10,560 bases of DNA, from assembly GCA_003233475.1 (NCBI GenBank), contig QILU01000193.1:1-10560 (forward strand), in the 5' to 3' direction. Under the pieces are notes generated by a model that saw nothing but the letters and a program-made list of their open reading frames with translations, was not told the origin of the DNA and did no database searches. The position numbers and the translations under genes are program-made. Of this stretch, positions 1 to 6,119 are shown piece after piece (within the stretch, counting starts at the first letter, position 1; every line of letters starts with the position of its first letter). This DNA is from Ahrensia sp. GTDB lineage: Bacteria; Pseudomonadota; Alphaproteobacteria; Rhizobiales; Rhizobiaceae.

Positions 1-57
1 GATTTAAGTGGGTTCAACTGATTTGAAACCACCAATATTTTTTTCAGGAATACCATC

Positions 58-1842
58 ATGCATCCCTATCGCAGTCACACTTGTGCAGACCTTCGCGCAA
101 GCGATGTGGGCACCACCACGCGCCTTTCCGGATGGGTTCACCGGGTGCGCGACCACGGCGGGGTGTTGTTCATTGATCTGCGCGATCATTATGGCATGAC
201 CCAGGTGGTGATTGACCCGGATTCCGCCGGGTTCTCGCTCGCAGAAGAAGTGCGCTCAGAATGGGTGATCAAAATTGACGGGGACGTGAAGGCCCGCTCA
301 GGCGATACAATTAATCCTGACCTCCCCACCGGGGAAGTTGAGATTTATGCCCGCGAGATTGAAGTTCTTTCCAAGGCGGCTGAACTACCGCTGCCCGTTT
401 TTGGCGAGCAGGAATACCCCGAAGACATTCGCCTCAAATACCGTTTTCTCGATCTTAGGCGCGAGACTTTGCACAACAACATCATGAAGCGGATGAAGAT
501 TATTGCCGACATGCGTGTCCGCATGAACGCCGCCGGGTTTAACGAGTTTTCAACTCCAATCCTGACCGCATCGTCACCGGAAGGGGCGCGGGATTTTCTC
601 GTGCCCAGCCGTATCCACCCCGGTCAATTCTATGCCCTTCCGCAAGCGCCGCAGCAGTATAAGCAATTGATTATGATGTCGGGGTTCGATCGCTATTTTC
701 AGATTGCGCCGTGTTTTCGGGATGAAGACCCGCGCGCCGACCGTCTGCCGGGCGAGTTTTATCAACTCGATGTGGAAATGAGCTTTGTCGAGCAAGAGGA
801 CGTGCTGACCACTATGGAGCCGATCATCACCGAAGTGTTTGAGGAATTTGCGGAAGGGAAAAGCGTCACCAAAGATTGGCCGCGCATTTCCTACAAAGAT
901 GCCATTCGCAAATACGGAACCGATAAACCCGATCTGCGCAACCCGATTGAAATCCAGGAAGTCACCGAGCATTTTAGGGGCTCCGGCTTTCAGGTTTTCG
1001 CAGGCATGATCGAGAGCGACCCCAAGGTTGAAGTTTGGGCCATTCCTGTCAAAGGCGCAGGCAGCCGCAAATCCTGCGACCGCATGAACTCATGGGCGCA
1101 GTCCGAAGGCCAACCGGGCATGGGGTATATTTTTTGGCGCGAGCTGGAAGGAGTGTTCAACGCCGCTGGCCCCATCGCTAAAAACATCGGCGAAGAGCGC
1201 ACTGAAGCCCTTCGCCAACAGCTTGGCATGGAACTTGGTGACGCCGTATTCTTCGCCGCCGGGGATCCGAAAAAATTCGCATCTTTTGCAGGCGACGCCC
1301 GCACCAAGGCGGCGGAAGACCAGGGGTTGATTGAGGAAACCGCCTATAAGTTCTGCTGGATTATCGATTTTCCGTTCTACGAATGGGATGAGGAAAACCA
1401 AAAGGTCGATTTTGGCCACAACCCGTTTTCCATGCCCAAAGGCGGGCTGGATGCGTTGGAAAATCAAGACCCGCTAACCATCGACGCCATGCAATACGAT
1501 ATGGTCTGCAACGGTTTTGAAATTGCCTCAGGCGGTATCCGCAACCACTTGCCGGAAACCATGGTCAAAGCGTTCGAGATCACCGGCCTGACCAAAGAAA
1601 TAGTAGAAGAACGCTTCGGCGGTCTCTACCGCGCCTTCCAATATGGCGCTCCACCCCACGGCGGCATGGCAGCGGGGGTCGACCGCATTGTGATGTTATT
1701 ATGCGGCACAAAAAACCTGCGCGAAATCACCATGTTCCCCATGAACCAACAGGCCAAAGACCTGCTCATGGGCGCGCCGGGCGACGTCGATAAATCCCAG
1801 CTAAAAGACCTGCACCTGAAATTGAATTTACCGAAGGAATAG
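58..1842 (+). CDS. aspS: Aspartyl-tRNA synthetase (class II, bacterial type)
   Basis: This cytoplasmic enzyme attaches aspartate to tRNA(Asp) using ATP. The 594-residue length is normal for bacterial AspRS. An N-terminal OB-fold anticodon-binding domain spans about residues 1-105. The class II core includes motif 1 around residues 160-185 ([21 protein letters not shown] region), motif 2 at 220-229 ([10 protein letters not shown]) and motif 3 at 536-548 ([13 protein letters not shown]). The bacterial GAD insertion domain lies at about 300-420. The start is supported by AGGAA at 46-50, seven bases before the ATG. The OB-fold loop reads RDHGG with His33, where the discriminating E. coli enzyme has Leu; this suggests an enzyme that also charges tRNA(Asn), an inference treated in the findings. 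A strong terminator follows. The upstream neighbour lies outside the window. The family assignment is certain; the tRNA specificity is not. Confidence 0.98.
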   Translation: MHPYRSHTCADLRASDVGTTTRLSGWVHRVRDHGGVLFIDLRDHYGMTQVVIDPDSAGFSLAEEVRSEWVIKIDGDVKARSGDTINPDLPTGEVEIYAREIEVLSKAAELPLPVFGEQEYPEDIRLKYRFLDLRRETLHNNIMKRMKIIADMRVRMNAAGFNEFSTPILTASSPEGARDFLVPSRIHPGQFYALPQAPQQYKQLIMMSGFDRYFQIAPCFRDEDPRADRLPGEFYQLDVEMSFVEQEDVLTTMEPIITEVFEEFAEGKSVTKDWPRISYKDAIRKYGTDKPDLRNPIEIQEVTEHFRGSGFQVFAGMIESDPKVEVWAIPVKGAGSRKSCDRMNSWAQSEGQPGMGYIFWRELEGVFNAAGPIAKNIGEERTEALRQQLGMELGDAVFFAAGDPKKFASFAGDARTKAAEDQGLIEETAYKFCWIIDFPFYEWDEENQKVDFGHNPFSMPKGGLDALENQDPLTIDAMQYDMVCNGFEIASGGIRNHLPETMVKAFEITGLTKEIVEERFGGLYRAFQYGAPPHGGMAAGVDRIVMLLCGTKNLREITMFPMNQQAKDLLMGAPGDVDKSQLKDLHLKLNLPKE

Positions 1843-1880
1843 ATCCTCAGCCTTGCTTATATGCAATCGGTATTCGTCAC

Positions 1881-1919
1881 AAAAAAGCCCGCTTCGAATA
1901 AATCAAAGCGGGCTTTTTG
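1881..1919. terminator. Bidirectional Rho-independent terminator
   Basis: A perfect 13-bp inverted repeat has arms at 1882-1894 (AAAAAGCCCGCTT) and 1906-1918 and an 11-base loop. The GC-rich core CCCGC is flanked by an A run on the left and a T run on the right, so a U tract forms on whichever strand is transcribed. It lies between the convergent aspS and SRPBCC-protein genes and should end both transcripts. Confidence 0.93.
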
Positions 1920-1940
1920 CAATTGTATTTTCAGCAGCGA

Positions 1941-2504
1941 TTATGCGGCTTTTTTCATGTCACGTACTTCGTGAATGCGTTTGGAAGTTCCGTGAACCTC
2001 CAAATGAGTCTTGATGACCTTTAGCCCGTTGGCGAGATTGCGTTTCCAATCCAGGGAAACAAACAGCTTTACCAGCGGCAGGGTAATTTTGTTTTTTGCA
2101 TGAAAAGCATAATCCCAGATAATTTTCATATCCTCCCCATCCGGTTCAGCACGCATGGTGGATTTCGCATAGTCTGATAAAAAATGGATCGGATTGTTAT
2201 AGGCGTAGGGCTGATAAGAATATTCCCGCGGCATATCCATGGAGAGTATGCGCTCGGCTGCAACCGTTCCGTCTTTGAAATGGAAAACACGAGATGTGCC
2301 AACTTTGCCAAAGGGTTCTTTAGAAAGAGGTGAGATACCGACAACTGGCGAGACGACGAGGGTGCCCAGCATAAAATTTTCCGGCGGCTCATCCATATAC
2401 CAATCAAAAAAACTGTCAGCTGGAATCGGGAGTGTCTCGATTACCTGGCAATGAGCATAATTTGCGTCATCCGGGTCAAGATCAGGAGCAGGTGAGTGTA
2501 ACAT
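1941..2504 (-). CDS. SRPBCC (START/polyketide cyclase-like) family protein
   Basis: This 187-residue protein has no signal peptide or membrane segment, so it is probably cytoplasmic. The pattern fits the helix-grip SRPBCC fold. An N-terminal strand (CQVIETLPIPADSFFDWYM, about 19-37) leads into a helix. Beta strands follow, with G-x-x-R-x-x-x-F-x-D-G near 69-79 (GTSRVFHFKDG), AERILSMDMP near 83-92, and a T-M-R-A-E/IIWDYAF pair near 116-134. A long C-terminal helix (about 143-170) precedes a basic tail. Members of this fold bind hydrophobic ligands in the cavity between sheet and helix, but the ligand here cannot be read from sequence. The start is supported by GGGGA eight bases upstream of the ATG. 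The 174-bp gap to the alkyltransferase gene suggests separate transcription. The family call is by pattern only, and the specific function is unknown. Confidence 0.75.
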   Translation of the reverse strand: MLHSPAPDLDPDDANYAHCQVIETLPIPADSFFDWYMDEPPENFMLGTLVVSPVVGISPLSKEPFGKVGTSRVFHFKDGTVAAERILSMDMPREYSYQPYAYNNPIHFLSDYAKSTMRAEPDGEDMKIIWDYAFHAKNKITLPLVKLFVSLDWKRNLANGLKVIKTHLEVHGTSKRIHEVRDMKKAA

Positions 2505-2678
2505 AATTTATTTCCCCATAGTGAATTCTCAAATGAAGATACAATTAAATCGTTTCAGTTGGGTAAACATTGAAGGCTCGGCTAAAGGCTTATTTATCGT
2601 ACTGGCATTTGAAAATTTTCGGTAAGTAGCGCCTGACCGGGTTTTCCTAAATGGCGAGAGCGCTCTAAATCACCCGCA

Positions 2679-3146
2679 TCAAAGCAAGTAGGGGAACCCA
2701 CCCTCGTGTTTAAGCAGCTCGATCTTGCGCTCAACGCCCCCTTCACCGGAATAGCCACCAACCCCATGGGCACCAAGAACCCGATGGCAGGGAATGATTA
2801 TGGGGATTGAGTTTCCACCACAAGCATTGCCCACCGGCTGTCCATAGCTGTCCAATTCCCTGGCAATTGCCCCGTATGTGGTTGTTTCTCCGTAGGGAAT
2901 TTTTAACATGGCTTCGCACACGCTTTGCTGAAAACTGTTGCCTGCGGGTTTCAAGGGCAACTCAAAAACACGCAATTGCTTGTTAAAATAGGCGGCCAAT
3001 TGTTTTGCCGCCTCAAGCAGCAATGGCGTTTCAATAGATTTCTCCGGGGCTTTCCAATCCACAGCCACCAGCGCATCATCTTGTTGAGTGAGGCTCAAAG
3101 GGCCAAACGGGCTGGGCACTTCCATGATGATCAGGCTATCGGGCAT
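2679..3146 (-). CDS. ogt: Methylated-DNA--protein-cysteine methyltransferase (O6-alkylguanine-DNA alkyltransferase)
   Basis: This protein repairs O6-alkylguanine by moving the alkyl group irreversibly onto its own cysteine. It is 155 residues, typical of the short Ogt/MGMT form without an Ada regulatory domain. The active site is IIIPCHRVLG, with Cys120, His121 and Arg122. Also present are the helix-turn-helix wing IPYGETTTYGAIA (about 83-95), Asn112, and GGYSGEGGVERKIELLKHEG (about 130-149), where Tyr132 matches the conserved substrate-pocket tyrosine. The arginine-finger position (Arg128 of human MGMT, 17 residues before the cysteine) is Gln103 here, which is unusual. A promoter-like sequence ends only five bases before this ATG. 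Met8 (ATG at 3123-3125) may therefore be the true start, giving a 148-residue protein beginning MEVPSPFGPL, which matches the usual family N-terminus. Neither start has a clear ribosome binding site. The symbol ogt is chosen by architecture. Confidence 0.93.
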   Translation of the reverse strand: MPDSLIIMEVPSPFGPLSLTQQDDALVAVDWKAPEKSIETPLLLEAAKQLAAYFNKQLRVFELPLKPAGNSFQQSVCEAMLKIPYGETTTYGAIARELDSYGQPVGNACGGNSIPIIIPCHRVLGAHGVGGYSGEGGVERKIELLKHEGGFPYLL

Positions 3147-3151
3147 GTCGT

Positions 3152-3179
3152 ATTTTACGGAAAATTGGAGTTGTCACAA
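3152..3179 (-). promoter_or_regulatory. Probable sigma70 promoter of the alkyltransferase gene
   Basis: Read on the minus strand, a -35-like TTGTGA (3179-3174) and a -10-like TAAAAT (3157-3152) are separated by 16 bp. The -10 box matches consensus at five of six positions. Transcription would begin at or next to the upstream ATG (3146), giving either a leaderless mRNA or translation from the ATG at 3125. Confidence 0.45.
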
Positions 3180-3257
3180 GCCATCATATTCACGCGAAAG
3201 ACCCCAGGATGACGAGCATCCCGAAGCCTTCCGCAAGTGGCAGTAAGAGGGGGCGTT

Positions 3258-4445
3258 TTACTGCGCGCTAACCTGAAGATTGAGCAATTTCACTAAGGAC
3301 TTTGGGTCTGTTGATCCGGTAGCCGCGATATTCTCAAACGAAACCGGTTTTTCCGGAATTACAGAAATGCTGATCGTACCCGGATTTGCCAGGAATTTCC
3401 CCACTGCATCTGAGACCATTGTCGTCAGCTCCGGCATTTGCAATTGCCCCATTCCCAATCCTATCATCATCGGCGCAGCAGCAGTTAATTGCTCCTCCGG
3501 TTGCCCCATTTGGGCGGCGGCAAATTTCATACCCCTGCCGGTCAGGGAATCATCCTTGAAGCTGAAAGTGAATTGGCGAAGGGTGAGATCCTTAAACAGC
3601 TGCATGGACACCTCACCCTGTTCTACTTCGCTCATGCCTTCCAATTTCTCGTTCAATTTTTGCGACTTTTTCATAAGATCAATGGTGTAACCACCGATGC
3701 TGAACGGCATGGAAAATGTACCGACATTATCAATGACAATATCATATTTGGGGAAATCCATGACCCCGGCAGTCAATGACCATTTGCCATCCATCAGGAT
3801 TTTGCCGGAAAATTTGCCATCATATCCCATATCGGAAATTGTTTTTTGAAATTTCGGGTTGGGGACAGAGCTTGTATCAATGGTAATGCCTGACATTTCA
3901 GATTTCACTGCCATGGGAACGGTGGCGCTAAAATCTGAAACGGTGATATAGGCTGCTGCCATGGTGGCAAGCTGTTTTCCCTGGTTTGTAACCACTCCTT
4001 TTCCCAGTTCGAACCGTGAATACAGGGGCAATTGTTTTATAAAATCGGTTTCACTCGCGGGCGGTATTCTCAACTCCGCCATGGTGAATTTTTCGAAAGT
4101 CACAGACACATCAGGTGAACCTGCAGAAATCTCCAATGCCTCCAGGTTTTCGATGGACACGCTACCGTCGGAATTTTCCAGAATGCCTGAAAACAAAACA
4201 GATTTTGCTTTAATTGGCGCAATAGTAGCGATTTTCCAGGCAACGCCTTCAAGGTAAATGCCGTCAGAGCCTTTTGATTCAATGGAATCGTAGGTGAATG
4301 TCTGCCCCTGCTTGGCAATCGCATCCTGATATTGTTTTATAAATGCCGTGGGCTCAAGCGCCAGGGCGGAGTTTGAAAATGTTAGCGCGGCGCTCGATAC
4401 AAACAAAGCAACGGCTATTTTACGGGTAGTGGATATTTTCAGCAT
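3258..4445 (-). CDS. Secreted/periplasmic protein of unknown function, C-terminal paralogue of the upstream gene
   Basis: I do not recognise a named family. The 395-residue protein starts with a clear Sec signal peptide: basic LKISTTRK, then hydrophobic IAVALFVSSAALTF, with probable cleavage after SALA at residue 29. The mature part is rich in alternating beta-strand-like segments, has no further membrane span and no cysteine, and shows no recognisable catalytic motif. The last 100 or so residues match the neighbouring 492-residue protein, sharing DDSLTG (298-303), APMMIGLGMG (324-333), a helix ending in AVGKFLANPG, a KPVS stretch and the ending LLNLQV. An earlier segment, VTFEKFTMAELRIP (about 115-128), resembles the LGSF repeats of the neighbour. 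AAGGG lies eight bases before the ATG. The 32-bp gap from the preceding gene indicates an operon in which this gene is second. A soluble periplasmic role, possibly jointly with its neighbour, is inferred. Confidence 0.85.
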   Translation of the reverse strand: MLKISTTRKIAVALFVSSAALTFSNSALALEPTAFIKQYQDAIAKQGQTFTYDSIESKGSDGIYLEGVAWKIATIAPIKAKSVLFSGILENSDGSVSIENLEALEISAGSPDVSVTFEKFTMAELRIPPASETDFIKQLPLYSRFELGKGVVTNQGKQLATMAAAYITVSDFSATVPMAVKSEMSGITIDTSSVPNPKFQKTISDMGYDGKFSGKILMDGKWSLTAGVMDFPKYDIVIDNVGTFSMPFSIGGYTIDLMKKSQKLNEKLEGMSEVEQGEVSMQLFKDLTLRQFTFSFKDDSLTGRGMKFAAAQMGQPEEQLTAAAPMMIGLGMGQLQMPELTTMVSDAVGKFLANPGTISISVIPEKPVSFENIAATGSTDPKSLVKLLNLQVSAQ

Positions 4446-4477
4446 AAGTAAAACCCTTAATTTGAAGTTTGAATTTG

Positions 4478-5956
4478 TTATTCGCCCACAATTTGCAGGT
4501 TGAGCATGTCGGGAATTTTTGTCGGGTCGGCCTGTCCTGACAAAACAAGTTGCATGATGGAAACCGGCTCGGGGGGTTTGGCTTCCACGGTGAGTGAGCC
4601 TTTATTCTTCAAGAAATTTCCAACCGCTTTTGTCACCATGTCGGTGAATGCGGGCATGTTTAACCCCCCCATACCTAAGCCGATCATCATCGGAGCTCCA
4701 AGCGCCAGCTGTTCACCGGTGGTGCCCATTTGGCTGGCTTGAAAATCAAGCAGTTTGCCGGTCAACGAATCGTCTATTATGGCCAGCGTAAATCCTTCAA
4801 GCTTGACTTGCGAAAGGTTCGGCATAATGGCCCCATAAGCCTGCATGGGTTCCTTACCGGCCGCGATTTTCGCCTGAACTTTGTTAAATTGTTGTGCGAC
4901 ATCAGTTGTATATCCGGTTAGGGCATATTTCATTGTCATGTTGAGCATGTCTTTTAATTTCAACGATATATTGTCAATTGTAATCCGACCGCTTTCCGGA
5001 TTATAACTTCCCACCCCGGTTATCGAACCCTCAACCTTGTCATATCCGAGCTGGGCAGCGATTTGTTGGGTATTGAGATCGGGAATGGCTTTCAAGTTGA
5101 CCTCCATGCCTTCTATTGAGGAACGCGATGTGTAGGTGCCTTCACTATCGGCCTTGCTCATGGTGCCGGACAATCTTTGCATGGAAAACACCTGCGTATC
5201 TCCCAGGCTGGACTTTACACGATCAATGGAGATTGCTGAATAAAGTTTCATCCAATCTGAGGGAGGCACCTGTAAGCTGGTGGGAAGGTTGATGTCTGCG
5301 GCGGAAAATGACCCAAGCGACATGGTGATGCCGTCCTGAGAATTAAAAACTTCCGTCATGCCAAGCGCTTGGATGGTCAATGGAGCAGCCGGTGGCTCGA
5401 CGCTTTCTTTGCCCTCATAACGAAAATCCAGGGGTATATCAGCGTTGTTCAAAGCAAATGAACCAAGCTTCACATTGACATTGCCATCAACCACCTCAAA
5501 TCCGTTGATTGCGAAGCTTTGTAATGTGACGCGCGCCTTTTTTTGCTCCGGCGTATAATTTCCGCCGAATAAAAATGTTGGCAGTGATGCCCCGCCTAGT
5601 GAGATCCCCTGTATTGTAATTTTCCCTTCACGGCGCGAATCCAAGGAAAAGCCGACGGCGGTGAATGCGTCAATTTCAATACGGTCTTCACCGACTTCTT
5701 TTAACCCGCGTACAACAAGAGTTTCAATTTTCACCGGTTCCTTATTCGGTGCGTTCAATGTGACACCTGTCATGGTGAAGGAATCGGCCGAGTCATTTAT
5801 TATATTTGCGGAAGAGACGGTTGCCCCGCGAAATTGTTCACTCAGGAGTTTATCAAACAGTGCTTTGCCCTCCAAAGCGTAGGCGGTAGATACGCTTGAA
5901 AGTAGAAGTGTGGTGAGCGCTGCGAGACGGGCAGGGCGGGGGAGACGGGTGAGCAT
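4478..5956 (-). CDS. Secreted/periplasmic beta-rich protein of unknown function with internal repeats
   Basis: I do not recognise a named family. An in-frame ATG exists at 5977, but the start at 5956 is preferred because AAGGA lies seven bases before it and the signal peptide then begins properly: MLTRLPRPAR, hydrophobic LAALTTLLLSSVSTA, probable cleavage after AYA at residue 27. That gives 492 residues. The mature protein is a series of short beta-strand-like segments with repeated L-x-S-F units: LQSF at 135-138, LGSF at 154-157 and LGSF at 214-217, each followed by an amphipathic stretch ending near an Ile/Val-Pro or Val. The C-terminal 100 or so residues, with DDSLTG at 395-400 and APMMIGLGMG at 421-430, match the downstream 395-residue protein. 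The beta-rich, lipid-protein-like texture loosely recalls periplasmic AsmA-type or YdgA-type proteins, but no defining motif is seen. It is the first gene of a likely two-gene operon and diverges from parC. Confidence 0.85.
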   Translation of the reverse strand: MLTRLPRPARLAALTTLLLSSVSTAYALEGKALFDKLLSEQFRGATVSSANIINDSADSFTMTGVTLNAPNKEPVKIETLVVRGLKEVGEDRIEIDAFTAVGFSLDSRREGKITIQGISLGGASLPTFLFGGNYTPEQKKARVTLQSFAINGFEVVDGNVNVKLGSFALNNADIPLDFRYEGKESVEPPAAPLTIQALGMTEVFNSQDGITMSLGSFSAADINLPTSLQVPPSDWMKLYSAISIDRVKSSLGDTQVFSMQRLSGTMSKADSEGTYTSRSSIEGMEVNLKAIPDLNTQQIAAQLGYDKVEGSITGVGSYNPESGRITIDNISLKLKDMLNMTMKYALTGYTTDVAQQFNKVQAKIAAGKEPMQAYGAIMPNLSQVKLEGFTLAIIDDSLTGKLLDFQASQMGTTGEQLALGAPMMIGLGMGGLNMPAFTDMVTKAVGNFLKNKGSLTVEAKPPEPVSIMQLVLSGQADPTKIPDMLNLQIVGE

Positions 5957-5963
5957 GATTCGA

Positions 5964-5968
5964 TCCTT
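5964..5968 (-). promoter_or_regulatory. Ribosome binding site deciding the 5956 start
   Basis: Read on the minus strand this is AAGGA, with a seven-base spacer to the ATG at 5956-5954. It lies inside the longer reading frame that begins at 5977, and argues that the shorter frame, which has a well-formed signal peptide, is the one translated. Confidence 0.7.
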
Positions 5969-6004
5969 GATGTGCAAGTTGTTTCAATGAATAGAGCATT
6001 GTGA

Positions 6005-6045
6005 TTGTGGCGAATGTGACATGACGCACACACCTGTCGCCACAA
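6005..6045. promoter_or_regulatory. Inverted repeat in the divergent parC / secreted-protein intergenic region, candidate operator
   Basis: TTGTGGCGA (6005-6013) and TCGCCACAA (6037-6045) form a perfect 9-bp inverted repeat. The spacer is 23 bases and the arms are 32 bp apart centre to centre, close to three helical turns. It sits in the middle of the 163-bp region separating parC from the divergent secreted-protein genes. A binding site for a dimeric or paired regulator is inferred. The long spacer, the lack of a T run and the position upstream of both genes argue against a terminator. Confidence 0.4.
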
Positions 6046-6119
6046 ATGTGAGGTGTGAAACCTTATTGTGTTCCAAACAGCCGCTTGTCGCAATCCCGTG
6101 AAACGAGTATCGGGAACAA

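Noticed and set aside
574..1467. Several minus-strand reading frames of 105-132 codons inside aspS
   Set aside because: All are antisense to the conserved class II core and GAD domain of AspRS and show no protein-like features.
2657..2666. Perfect 10-bp palindrome AGAGCGCTCT after the alkyltransferase stop codon
   Set aside because: It is self-complementary without a loop, so a poor RNA hairpin, has no U tract, and lies downstream of a gene where an operator is unlikely.
3147..3257. Possible terminator between the 395-residue secreted protein and the alkyltransferase gene
   Set aside because: The only stem is GGATG/CATCC with a five-base loop and no U tract, so transcriptional read-through into the alkyltransferase gene cannot be excluded or shown.
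6098..6119. A parC promoter ending at TATCGG just before the ATG
   Set aside because: TTGTCG-17-TATCGG matches poorly at the -10 box and would leave almost no leader; no convincing parC promoter was found in 5957-6119.
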